DNA from: Bin87 sp965243255
GTDB lineage: Bacteria > Chloroflexota > Dehalococcoidia > Lucifugimonadales > UBA3495
Assembly: GCA_965243255.1 (NCBI GenBank)
Contig: CBDEUH010000004.1
Coordinates: 1,426,001-1,490,000, forward strand
Length of the DNA: 64,000 nucleotides
Direction of reading: 5' to 3'
Shown here: positions 44,528 through 53,268 of the stretch, piece by piece
Numbering within the stretch: the stretch's first letter is position 1
Layout: each line of letters opens with the position of its first letter
Notes under the pieces: generated by a model
Database searches by the model: none
Seen by the model: the letters and a program-made list of their open reading frames with translations, nothing else
Told to the model about the DNA's origin: nothing
Program-made: the position numbers and the translations under genes

Positions 44528-45481
44528 ATGGCCAGATTCCTCACCGACGCCGACGTTGACGGGTGCGTTAGCCTTGACCACGTGTTGCCGGCGATCGAGG
44601 GGATGCTGGCCAACTACGGGAATGGATTAGCGGCCAACCTTACCCGTCGCCGCATTGCCGGCCCCGGCGGATACCTGGCAGTAATGGGCGGGGCACTGCT
44701 TCACGACGGCTTTTTTGGCATCAAGACCTTTACCCACACCGAAAACGGTTATTCGTTCCAGGTCAGCCTCTACGACGCAGACACCGGCCGCATGCTCCTC
44801 TACACCCAGGCCAACCGTCTGGGGCAGTTGCGCACCGGAGCGACTACCGGCACGGCCGTCAAGCATCTGGCGAACCCTGACGGCATGCGCCTGGGCATCA
44901 TCGGCACGGGCAACCAGGCAGGCGACCAGCTGCGGGCCGCCGTGAAGGTGCGGGATATAGCGGAAATTTACGCCTACAGCCGCAATCCGGCAAACCGGCA
45001 GGCATTTGCCGACCGCATGACTGCCGAACTGGGCATTCCGGTGACGGCGGCTGGCAGCAACCGGGACGCCGTTGCCGGCTGCGACGTTGTAATCGCCATT
45101 GCGTCGGCCGAAACCCCGGTTGTCCTGGGCGAGTGGCTCTCTGCGGGGACGACGGTGATCGGAGCGGGGCCAACCAGCCTGCGCCACCAGGAAGTGGACG
45201 CCGCCACGCTGGTCAGGGCGAACCTGCGCTTTGTGGACTCGCTGGAACAGGCTCCATTAGAGTGCGGGGACATCAGCTCGGCCGTTGACCGGGGACTGGT
45301 CCAGTGGAGCCAGTTTAATGAGCTGCGCCACGTGGTGGCCGGAGCCATGGCGGGCCGTACAACCGACGGCGATGTGGTCTATTGCAAGCTGATGGGGACC
45401 GGCCTGGCCGACGTGGCCGCGGCCAAAGTGGTTTGGGAACGGGCCGAGGCGCTGGGCGTCGGGCTGGAAATCGACTGGTAG
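44528..45481 (+). CDS. Ornithine cyclodeaminase / mu-crystallin family protein
   Basis: NAD-dependent enzyme family that deaminates ornithine or reduces ketimines. ATG 44528 is chosen because the longer frame upstream reads over the ferredoxin. The 317 residues show FLTDADVDGCVSLDHVLPAIEGMLANYGNG, TGTAVKHLANPDGMRLGIIGTGNQAGDQLRAAVKV (dinucleotide motif) and GAGPTSLRHQEVD. The substrate cannot be fixed. Confidence 0.85.
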   Translation: MARFLTDADVDGCVSLDHVLPAIEGMLANYGNGLAANLTRRRIAGPGGYLAVMGGALLHDGFFGIKTFTHTENGYSFQVSLYDADTGRMLLYTQANRLGQLRTGATTGTAVKHLANPDGMRLGIIGTGNQAGDQLRAAVKVRDIAEIYAYSRNPANRQAFADRMTAELGIPVTAAGSNRDAVAGCDVVIAIASAETPVVLGEWLSAGTTVIGAGPTSLRHQEVDAATLVRANLRFVDSLEQAPLECGDISSAVDRGLVQWSQFNELRHVVAGAMAGRTTDGDVVYCKLMGTGLADVAAAKVVWERAEALGVGLEIDW

Positions 45482-45509
45482 CTCAGCGCCCCACCAACTG
45501 GCTGGCTCC

Positions 45510-48500
45510 CTAACGGGGGGCAGCGAGGTACTCGTCGGTGGTCAGGACGTTATAGTTGTCCAAGCCACTGAGCATGCTTTCCATGGCTGCCCGGGCAGTG
45601 TCCAGGGAGGTGAAACAAGGTATGCGCCGCTCCACGGCGGCCCGGCGGATGAAGAAACCGTCTCGCATCACCGAGGAATCGCCGGACAGGGTGTTCACCA
45701 CCGCGCCTACGGTGCCGTCGTTGATGACGTCCAGAACGTCGGGCGAACCCTCGCCGATGCGCTTGGTGATGGTGGTAACGGGCAGACCCATGGCCGTAAT
45801 CATCGCCGCGGTGCCCTCGGTGGCATACAACCGGCAGCTGGCGGCGGCCAGCCCGCGGACGAGGGGCAGCGAGTCGGCCTTGCCCTGGTCGGATATGCTC
45901 AGCAGCACCCCCATGCCGGGTGAAAGGCTGATGCTGGCCGCCTGCAACGCTTTCGTCAAGGCTCCGGTGAAGTCCCAGTCAATTCCCATAACTTCGCCGG
46001 TGGACTTCATCTCCGGCCCCATGTACCAGTCCACGCCCACCAGCTTGGACATCGAAAAGACCGGGGCCTTGATTCCAACCAGCCGCTGGCGGGGCCAGAG
46101 GCCGCCCTGGTAACCCAGTTCCTCCAGCTTGTCGTCCAGCATCACCCGAGTCGCCAGGTTGGCCACGGGCACGCCGGTAACCTTGGATATGAACGGGATG
46201 GTGCGACTGCCTCGTGGGTTCACTTCCAGCACGTACACGGTGGTGGGGTCTTCTCCATCCACAGGCTGGACGCTGGGGCTGCGGTAAGCGCTGCCGCCCT
46301 GCAAAACGAACTGGATATTCATGAGGCCGCGCACACCCAGGGCCAGGCCGATGCGGGTGGTGTAATCGACCAGCGTATCAACTTCGGCTTCGGTGAGGTT
46401 GAGGCCGGGGTAGATGGCCATGGAGTCGCCGCTGTGCACACCGGCCCGCTCCACGTGTTCCATAATGCCGGGGATCAGCACTCGCTCGCCGTCGCAGATG
46501 GCGTCCACCTCACACTCCCGGCCTTCCATGTAGTGGTCAACCAGCACCTCGCGCTCGGGGGTAACCTCGGTGGCGATGGTCAGGTAGCGGATGAGTTCGG
46601 TGGCGTTGCGCACGATTTCCATAGCTCGCCCGCCGAGGACATAGCTGGGCCGCACCACTACCGGATACCCGATGCGCTGGGCTACGGTTAGTGCCTGGTC
46701 CACCGAATGGACGGTGGCTCCCGGAGGCTGCGGGATGCCGAGTTCGACCAGGAAGCGTTCGAACTTCTGCCGATCGCTGGCGACGTCGATGGCCTCCGCG
46801 CTGGAGCCAAGGATAGGCAAGCCGGCGGCGGCCAGCGCCTGGGAGAGGTTAATGGCCGTTTGGCCGCCGAACTGCACCAGGCTTGGCGGCGGGTTATCGT
46901 CCACCGTTTCGTTGTCAATAATGTCGCGGACGGCCTCTTCGTCCAGCGGCTCGAAGTAAAGGCGGTCGCTGGTGTCAAAGTCGGTGGAGACGGTTTCGGG
47001 GTTGGAGTTGACCATGATGCTGGCCACACCGGCCTGTGACAACGCCCAGGCGGCATGGACGCTGCAATAGTCAAACTCGATGCCCTGGCCGATGCGAATG
47101 GGGCCGCTGCCAATGACCACGGCCTTGCGCCCCGCCAGCGGCGGAGCCTCGTTTTCGCTGTCGTATGCGTTTTCATATGCACTGTAATAGTACGGCGTGG
47201 CGGCTTCAAACTCGGCGGCGCAGGTATCGACCATCTTGTACACCGGTTTGATGCCGCGCTGCTGGCGCATCTGCCGCACCTGCTCCGGCAGCAGGTCGGA
47301 CAGCGTGGCGATCTCAACGTCGGGAAAACCCAGCCGCTTGGACGCCAATAGCATGGCGGGCGTCAGCGGGTTGCCCAGCAGGCGGCGTTCTTGGTCAACT
47401 ATGCGCTCCAGGGCAGCGATAAACCAGGGGTCTATGCTAGTGTGAGCTACCAGGGCATCGCGGGTGGTTCCCCGGCGCAAGGCAGCGGTCAATGCCCAAA
47501 GACGCAGGTCATTGGGGTGCAACGGCAGCGAGTCCATCAAATGTTGATGCCCCCGGGAGGCGTCCAAATCGCGCCATTCCCGCGCTTCCCACAGCAGGGA
47601 CGAGTTGGGTTGTTCCAAAGCACGGGTGGCCTTTTGCAGCGCAGCTTCAAAGCTACGGTCGATAGCCATTACCTCGCCCGTCGCCTTCATCTGGGTAGTT
47701 ACCTGGCGGTCGCCGTTGGGGAACTTGTCAAAGGGCCAGCGAGGGATTTTGACGACGCAGTAGTCCAGGGCCGGCTCAAAGGCTGCGCCGGTGCTGCCGG
47801 TAACGGCGTTAGCGATTTCGTCCAGGCGTTTGCCCACGGCGATTTTGGCGGACACCCGGGCGATGGGGTATCCGGTGGCCTTGCTAGCCAGAGCGGAGGA
47901 GCGGCTGACCCGCGGGTTGACCTCGATGACGTAATATTCGGAGTCGGCACGCCAGTCGCCGGGACGATTGCGCAAGGCGTCGGGATGGGGTCGCAGGGCC
48001 AGCTGGATATTGCAACCGCCCTCAATGCCCAGGCCGCGAATGATTTTCAGGCTGGCGCTGCGCAGCATCTGGTACTCTTTGTCGGTCAGCGTCTGGCTGG
48101 GAGCGACCACGATGCTGTCCCCGGTGTGGGCGCCCATGGGGTCGAAGTTCTCCATGTTGCAGACGGTGATGCAGTTGTCGGCGCCGTCCCGAATCACCTC
48201 GTACTCAACTTCTTTCCAGCCGACCAGGGAACGCTCCAGGAGCACCTGGCTAATTGGGCTGGCGGCGAGGCCGCTTTCCACGATGGTCAGGAATTCCTCC
48301 TCGGTTTCGGCGATGCCGCCGCCGGTGCCGCCCAGGGTATATGCCGGCCGCACCACCAGAGGCAGGCCGGTTTCAGCCTTGTAAGCCTGCGCCTCGTCCA
48401 TGTTGGACACCGTGCGATTAGGTGGCATCGGCTCGCCGATATCGGTGAGGAACTGGCGGAAGAAATCCCGGTCCTCCGCCTTGCGAATGGTGTCCAGCGG

Positions 48501-48860
48501 GGTGCCCAGGAGCCGCACGTTGTAGCGTTCCAGCACGCCGGCGTCCGCCAAAGCGACGGCGAGATTGAGGCCGGTTTGTCCTCCCAGGGTGGGGAGTACA
48601 CCATCAGGGCCTTCGGTGGCGATGATGCGTTCCAGAACGGGAACGGTGAGGGGCTCGATATAAACCCGGTCGGCAACATCCCGATCGGTCATAATGGTAG
48701 CCGGGTTGGAGTTGACCAGAATGACGGAGACGCCCTCCTCGCGGAGGGCCTTGCAGGCCTGCGTGCCGGCGTAGTCGAACTCGGCGGCCTGGCCTATCAC
48801 GATTGGGCCGGAACCGATAACCAGCACTTTGCGGGGTTTTTGGGGTGTGTCGCTCAACAT
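45510..48860 (-). CDS. carB: Carbamoyl-phosphate synthase large subunit
   Basis: Makes carbamoyl phosphate for pyrimidines and arginine. The 1116 residues are the usual tandem ATP-grasp pair: N-half KVLVIGSGPIVIGQAAEFDYAGTQA and VLPTLGGQTGLNLAV, second half KAVVIGSGPIRIGQGIEFDYCSVHAA and QFGGQTAINLSQAL, plus a C-terminal allosteric domain (SISDQGKADSLPLVRGLAA). It is the last gene of the pyr operon, 32 bases after carA. Confidence 0.97.
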   Translation of the reverse strand: MLSDTPQKPRKVLVIGSGPIVIGQAAEFDYAGTQACKALREEGVSVILVNSNPATIMTDRDVADRVYIEPLTVPVLERIIATEGPDGVLPTLGGQTGLNLAVALADAGVLERYNVRLLGTPLDTIRKAEDRDFFRQFLTDIGEPMPPNRTVSNMDEAQAYKAETGLPLVVRPAYTLGGTGGGIAETEEEFLTIVESGLAASPISQVLLERSLVGWKEVEYEVIRDGADNCITVCNMENFDPMGAHTGDSIVVAPSQTLTDKEYQMLRSASLKIIRGLGIEGGCNIQLALRPHPDALRNRPGDWRADSEYYVIEVNPRVSRSSALASKATGYPIARVSAKIAVGKRLDEIANAVTGSTGAAFEPALDYCVVKIPRWPFDKFPNGDRQVTTQMKATGEVMAIDRSFEAALQKATRALEQPNSSLLWEAREWRDLDASRGHQHLMDSLPLHPNDLRLWALTAALRRGTTRDALVAHTSIDPWFIAALERIVDQERRLLGNPLTPAMLLASKRLGFPDVEIATLSDLLPEQVRQMRQQRGIKPVYKMVDTCAAEFEAATPYYYSAYENAYDSENEAPPLAGRKAVVIGSGPIRIGQGIEFDYCSVHAAWALSQAGVASIMVNSNPETVSTDFDTSDRLYFEPLDEEAVRDIIDNETVDDNPPPSLVQFGGQTAINLSQALAAAGLPILGSSAEAIDVASDRQKFERFLVELGIPQPPGATVHSVDQALTVAQRIGYPVVVRPSYVLGGRAMEIVRNATELIRYLTIATEVTPEREVLVDHYMEGRECEVDAICDGERVLIPGIMEHVERAGVHSGDSMAIYPGLNLTEAEVDTLVDYTTRIGLALGVRGLMNIQFVLQGGSAYRSPSVQPVDGEDPTTVYVLEVNPRGSRTIPFISKVTGVPVANLATRVMLDDKLEELGYQGGLWPRQRLVGIKAPVFSMSKLVGVDWYMGPEMKSTGEVMGIDWDFTGALTKALQAASISLSPGMGVLLSISDQGKADSLPLVRGLAAASCRLYATEGTAAMITAMGLPVTTITKRIGEGSPDVLDVINDGTVGAVVNTLSGDSSVMRDGFFIRRAAVERRIPCFTSLDTARAAMESMLSGLDNYNVLTTDEYLAAPR

Positions 48861-48892
48861 ATAACGTCGCTGTCGCCAATCAGGGCATTGAA

Positions 48893-50023
48893 CTATGACG
48901 ATTTGCCCACGGGTGCCGCATCGTCAACCATCTGGAGGAAACGGTCGAAGAGATACTCGTTGTCCCGCGGGCCCGGCGAGGCTTCCGAATGGTATTGGAT
49001 GGTAAAGAGGGGCAGTTCCCGGTGCCGGAGTCCCTCCACCGTATTGTCGTTCAGATTGATTTGCGAAACCTCCAACCCGGGGGGCAGGTTGTCGGGATCA
49101 ACGGCATAGCCGTGATTCTGGGCGGTGATGTGCACGCGTCCGGTTTCCAGGTCTTTCACCGGATGGTTGCCGCCCCGATGTCCGAACTTCAGCTTGTAGG
49201 TGCGCGCGCCCAGGGCACGGGCTGCGATCTGATGGCCCAGGCAGATGCCCATGATCGGGACCCGGCCAATCAACTGCCTGACGTTGGCCACGATGCCGTC
49301 CAGCAGTTCCGGGTCGCCGGGGCCGGGGGACAGCAGCAGTCCGTCCGGCCGCATTCCCAGCATAACGTCGGAGGGTGTGCTGGCCGGCACGGCGATAACC
49401 TCGCAGCCCCGGCTTTGCAACAAACGGAGGATGTTGTACTTGAGGCCGACGTCGGTAACCAGGATGCGGCGCACGCCCGGAGGAGGCGGCGCACTTGGGT
49501 AGCCTGTGGACTCGGCGCCGTCCCAAGCGTAACCATCCGGGGTGGTTACGTTGCTCACCAAATCCAGGTCCTCATAGCGTGGCAAGTCGCCAAGCCGACG
49601 GCGGGCCGATTCCGGGTCTTCGGAGGTCAGCAGGCCCATCATCACGCCACGGGTGCGCAGGCGGCGGGTGAGGGCGCGGGTGTCGATGCCGCTAATGCCA
49701 GGGATGTCGTACTCACGGAGGAAGGCGTCCAGGGTCATGTCGCAGGAGGCGTGGCTGGGCAGGTCGCAGTGCTGGCGAACGATGAGAGCAGCGGCCTGGA
49801 TCCGTCGGGATTCGAAATCGGCGCGGTTGATGCCGTAGTTGCCCACCAGCGGGTAGGTCAGCGCAACCATCTGCCCGGCATAGGACGGGTCGGTGAGCAC
49901 TTCCTGGTAGCCGGTCATGGTGGTGTTGAACACGACCTCACCCCAGCCATCCCGCTGCGCTCCGAATGACTCTCCGGTGAACACCGTGCCGTCCTCAAGA
50001 ACCAGATGCACCGTCCGACTCAC
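48893..50023 (-). CDS. carA: Carbamoyl-phosphate synthase small (glutaminase) subunit
   Basis: Hydrolyses glutamine and delivers ammonia to CarB. The 376 residues carry LVLEDGTVFTGESFG, VLTDPSYAGQMVALTYPLVGNYG, the nucleophilic Cys in MGICLGHQIAARALGARTYKLKFGHRGGNHPV and a C-terminal YHSEASPGPRD containing the catalytic His. GTG start overlapping the pyrC stop by 4 bases. Confidence 0.97.
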   Translation of the reverse strand: MSRTVHLVLEDGTVFTGESFGAQRDGWGEVVFNTTMTGYQEVLTDPSYAGQMVALTYPLVGNYGINRADFESRRIQAAALIVRQHCDLPSHASCDMTLDAFLREYDIPGISGIDTRALTRRLRTRGVMMGLLTSEDPESARRRLGDLPRYEDLDLVSNVTTPDGYAWDGAESTGYPSAPPPPGVRRILVTDVGLKYNILRLLQSRGCEVIAVPASTPSDVMLGMRPDGLLLSPGPGDPELLDGIVANVRQLIGRVPIMGICLGHQIAARALGARTYKLKFGHRGGNHPVKDLETGRVHITAQNHGYAVDPDNLPPGLEVSQINLNDNTVEGLRHRELPLFTIQYHSEASPGPRDNEYLFDRFLQMVDDAAPVGKSS

Positions 50024-51399
50024 AGCTCTCCTCCGATATTGAGCATCCCCGGTTCCTGGAAGACTATCCGGCCGCCGACCAGCGTGGCGGCGACCCGGCC
50101 TCGCAGCTCCACGCCGTTCAGCGGGGTATTGCGGCCCATAGACACAAAGTCGTTCACGTCCACCGTCCAGAGGGCGTCGGGGTCGAATAACACGATGTCG
50201 GCGGGAGTTCCCGGCGTCAGACCGGCGTACTCGGCGAAACCGTCGCCCAGCACCCGGGCCGGGCCCATCGTCATTCGTTCCACCATATCCGACAGGCTGA
50301 TGGAGCCGTCATGCACTGTGGCGAGCACGGTACCCAGGGCGGTCTCCAGAACGCTGATACCGAAAGCGGCATCCTGGTAGGTACATTCTTTGCTGACCCG
50401 GTCGTGGGGCGCGTGGTCGGTGGCGACGCAATCGATGGTGCCGTCGGCCAGCCCGGCGATGCAGGCTGCCACGTCGAGCTCACTGCGCAGCGGCGGGTAC
50501 ACCTTGGTCTGGGTGTCGTAGGCTGCCGGCCCGGCGGATACCACCGGAGTGCACCGGAGTCCCAGCGCCCATTGGTCGGTGAGCAGAAGGTGATGGGGAC
50601 AGACTTCGGCCGTTACCGGGAGGCCACGGGCTTTGGCCTGCCGTACCATGGCCACGCTGCCAGCGGAGCTGAGATGCGCCAGATGCAGCCGGCCGCCGGT
50701 AAGCTCGGCCAATCCAATATCCCGGGCGACCATCGACTCCTCGGCGACGGCCGGGATGCCGGCGAGACCCAGGCGGCTGCTGACCCAACCCTCGGCCATG
50801 ACGCCGCCGCAACAGAGCGCATTCTCCTGGCAATGGTTGGTGATGGGCGCGCCCAGGCCGCGACTGTACGTCAGCGCCAGGCGCATCAAGCCGGCGTCAT
50901 AGACCGGGTCGCCGTCGTCGCTGAAGGCCACCACTCCCGCATCGATGAGTTCCTCCATATCGGCCAGCTCACGCCCGGCGCGGTCTTTGCTAACGCATCC
51001 GATAACTTTCACACGGGCGGGAGTCGCAGCGCCTCGGCTCAAAACGTAGTCAACCATCGCGCCGTTATCGATGGATGGGTCGGTGTTGGGCATAGCGCAT
51101 ATGGTGGTGAATCCGCCGCGCACCGCTGCTGCCGCTCCGGTGGCGATGGTTTCCTTGTACTCAAACCCCGGCTCTCGCAGGTGGGTGTGGATGTCAATAA
51201 ATCCGGGGCAGACAACCATGCGGTCGGCCCGGATAACCTGCACGTCGCCGTCCAGCGATTCGGCGGGTATCGAGGGGTCAACGGCCTTGATTACTCCGTC
51301 GGCAATGAGCACGTCAGTGACAGCATCCAGGCCATTGGCCGGATCGATGACTCTTCCGCCAGAGATCAGCGTTTGCCCGATGTGCGCTTTGGCGGCCAC
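50020..51399 (-). CDS. pyrC: Dihydroorotase
   Basis: Cyclises carbamoyl-aspartate to dihydroorotate. The 459-residue class-I type has the metal-binding DIHTHLREPGFEYKETI, the substrate region ITNHCQENALCC, LHLAHLSSAGSV and ATDHAPHDRVSKE with the catalytic Asp. A short GTG start (VAAKAHIGQTL) is used. It lies between pyrB (3 bases away) and carA in the pyrimidine operon. Confidence 0.96.
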   Translation of the reverse strand: MAAKAHIGQTLISGGRVIDPANGLDAVTDVLIADGVIKAVDPSIPAESLDGDVQVIRADRMVVCPGFIDIHTHLREPGFEYKETIATGAAAAVRGGFTTICAMPNTDPSIDNGAMVDYVLSRGAATPARVKVIGCVSKDRAGRELADMEELIDAGVVAFSDDGDPVYDAGLMRLALTYSRGLGAPITNHCQENALCCGGVMAEGWVSSRLGLAGIPAVAEESMVARDIGLAELTGGRLHLAHLSSAGSVAMVRQAKARGLPVTAEVCPHHLLLTDQWALGLRCTPVVSAGPAAYDTQTKVYPPLRSELDVAACIAGLADGTIDCVATDHAPHDRVSKECTYQDAAFGISVLETALGTVLATVHDGSISLSDMVERMTMGPARVLGDGFAEYAGLTPGTPADIVLFDPDALWTVDVNDFVSMGRNTPLNGVELRGRVAATLVGGRIVFQEPGMLNIGGEL

Positions 51400-51402
51400 G
51401 GC

Positions 51403-52440
51403 TCAGTCCTCAACCACGGTGGCGCCGGCCAGCTGGTAAAGCAGGGCCATGCGAATCGCCACCCCGTTGGTAACCTGCTCTTCGATCAGGGAGCGTTCGC
51501 CATGAGCCAGGCGGCTGCTCACTTCAATACCTTCGTTCATGGGGCCCGGGTGCATCAGGAGAGCGTCGGGGTTGGCGCGGGCCATGCGCTCATCGTTGAC
51601 CTGCCAGCGGCGGATATACTCGCGCACGCTGGGGAAAAAGCCGCGCTGCTGGCGCTCGGTTTGCAGGCGCAAGGCCATCACCAGATCGGCGCCCTCGATG
51701 GCGGCGTCAAGGTCGGGTTGTACCGTAACAGTAGCCAGTGGATTGGGTACGCCGTTGGCGCCGGTTCCGGTTCCCCAGCCCTGGGGCACGAAGGGATCGG
51801 GCATCAGCGTGGGCGGGCCGCACAGGACCACGCTGGCGCCAAGTCCGGCAAATCCCCATACTGCGGAGCGGGCAACCCGACTGTGCAGCACATCGCCGAC
51901 GATCACCACCTTGCGGCCGGCGATGCCGCCGAGATGAGCTCGGGCGGTATAGAGGTCAAGCAATCCCTGCGTAGGGTGGGCGTGGGCTCCGTCGCCAGCG
52001 TTGATGACGGCGACGTTGGCAAGGTTGCGGGCCAGGAAATGGGGGCCTCCGGCATGGGGATGGCGGATGACGATGACATCGACACCCATGGCCTGCAGGG
52101 TCAGCCCGGTGTTCAGCAGCGATTCGCCTTTCTCAACGCTGCTGGCGCTGGCGGTCATGTTGATTACGTCGGCGCTGAGAATCTTGCCGGCTTCTTCAAA
52201 GGAGATGCGGGTGCGGGTGCTGGCCTCGTAGAACAGGGTTATCACCACACGGCCGCGCAGGGCGGGAACCTTCTTGACGTCGCGTTCGAGAACGCCGCGC
52301 ATGGCGTCGGCGTTGTCCAACGTCGCCGTGAGTTCATCAGCGGTGAAATCGTCGAGGTCAAGCACGTGGCGTCGCCGGTCCTGAACCGGCGGGGAATCTG
52401 CCTGGAGGATTCGGGAGTCGCCGGTGGCTGCAACAACCAT
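51403..52440 (-). CDS. pyrB: Aspartate carbamoyltransferase catalytic chain
   Basis: First committed step of pyrimidine synthesis. The 345 residues include the carbamoyl-phosphate loop FYEASTRTRISFEEAGKIL, SSVEKGESLLNTGLTLQAMGVDVIVIRHPHAGGPHFLARN and MHPGPMNEGIEVSSR. No regulatory chain (pyrI) is adjacent, so regulation likely occurs by PyrR attenuation. The ATG overlaps the pyrR stop by one base. Confidence 0.96.
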   Translation of the reverse strand: MVVAATGDSRILQADSPPVQDRRRHVLDLDDFTADELTATLDNADAMRGVLERDVKKVPALRGRVVITLFYEASTRTRISFEEAGKILSADVINMTASASSVEKGESLLNTGLTLQAMGVDVIVIRHPHAGGPHFLARNLANVAVINAGDGAHAHPTQGLLDLYTARAHLGGIAGRKVVIVGDVLHSRVARSAVWGFAGLGASVVLCGPPTLMPDPFVPQGWGTGTGANGVPNPLATVTVQPDLDAAIEGADLVMALRLQTERQQRGFFPSVREYIRRWQVNDERMARANPDALLMHPGPMNEGIEVSSRLAHGERSLIEEQVTNGVAIRMALLYQLAGATVVED

Positions 52441-52979
52441 CAGAGGCCCCCTCGCTCCAGAATGGAAACGTCGTCGATACCATCGGTTTCACAGAAACGA
52501 ACGCGGACCAACTCCATCTGCCGGGTGGGGATGTTCTTGCCGACAAAATCGGCGCGGATGGGCAACTCCCGATGGCCGCGGTCAACCAGGGCCGCCACCT
52601 GGATGCGCAGGGGACGTCCCAAGTCGCTGATAGCGTCCATGGCGGCGCGCACCGTGCGGCCGGTGTAGAGCACATCATCGACCAGCACCACGGTGCGGCC
52701 GGTAACGTCGGCGGGCATCGTGGTGGGGCGAATGCGCATACGCGGGCGTTCGGACAGGTCGTCGCGGTAGAGGTTGATGTCCAGGCGGCCGACGGGAACG
52801 GCTGCGTTCTCGGAGTCCTGGATGTGTCGGGCGAGACGCTGGGCCAGGGGGACGCCGCGGGTGCGGATGCCGGCCAGCAGCAGCTCATCGGCGCCGTGGT
52901 TGCGCTCCAGAATCTCGTGGAACATTCGGGTTACGGCGCGCCGGATTTCGTCGGCGTCCATAATGCGCCGCCCGGCCAT
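52440..52979 (-). CDS. pyrR: PyrR pyrimidine operon attenuator protein
   Basis: RNA-binding attenuation protein and weak uracil phosphoribosyltransferase. The start is placed at MAGRRIMDADEIRRAVTRM, 179 residues; the frame extends 74 codons upstream into the leader without protein-like content. The family motifs ELLLAGIRTRGVPLAQRLA and the PRPP loop VVLVDDVLYTGRTVRAAMDAI are clear. It is the first gene of the operon and is preceded by a leader with its own recognition sequence. Confidence 0.95.
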   Translation of the reverse strand: MAGRRIMDADEIRRAVTRMFHEILERNHGADELLLAGIRTRGVPLAQRLARHIQDSENAAVPVGRLDINLYRDDLSERPRMRIRPTTMPADVTGRTVVLVDDVLYTGRTVRAAMDAISDLGRPLRIQVAALVDRGHRELPIRADFVGKNIPTRQMELVRVRFCETDGIDDVSILERGGL

Positions 52980-53268
52980 GGAAGACTCGTCGGCGGCGCT
53001 GCCCGGGCGAGCGCTGATTTCGCTGGATGCGGCTATAGAAAAACCCCTGCTGCGCCGGTGGTCAGCCGGAGGGCAGGGTTGCGCTACACCGACGGATTCG
53101 GGGTTACCATTCCATCCCGATCCGGCGTGGGGCCACGCTTTGCCAGCCTCTCCGGACTGCCTTAAAAGCGGCGTGCTATGTTGCGGTTGATATGTTAACA
53201 CGGGATGGCGGATTTGGGAATAGGCCGGTTACCGAATCCGTAAGTATGTTGCGGAATGCGTAACACGG
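52980..53268 (-). promoter_or_regulatory. PyrR attenuator leader of the pyr operon
   Basis: The leader contains AGTCCGGAGAGGCT (complement of 53145-53158), an exact match to the PyrR anti-antiterminator loop consensus ARUCCNGNGAGGYU. A terminator hairpin lies downstream (53039-53078). A complementary 9-base pair of segments (53232-53240 and 53093-53101) could form a competing structure. UMP-bound PyrR would favour termination. No -35/-10 pair stood out. Confidence 0.8.
53039..53078 (-). terminator. Intrinsic terminator of the pyr attenuator
   Basis: On the minus strand CCCTGC (53078-53073) pairs with GCAGGG (53050-53045), with an inner CCGG/CCGG pair, and is followed by a run of five U (53043-53039) just before pyrR. 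This is the terminator half of the PyrR switch. Confidence 0.7.

Noticed and set aside
47391..49109. 572-codon open frame on the plus strand
   Set aside because: Antisense to carB and carA; no ribosome site or domain pattern.
50311..52668. 785-codon open frame on the plus strand
   Set aside because: It is the antisense shadow of pyrC and pyrB, with high GC creating long open frames; no protein family features.
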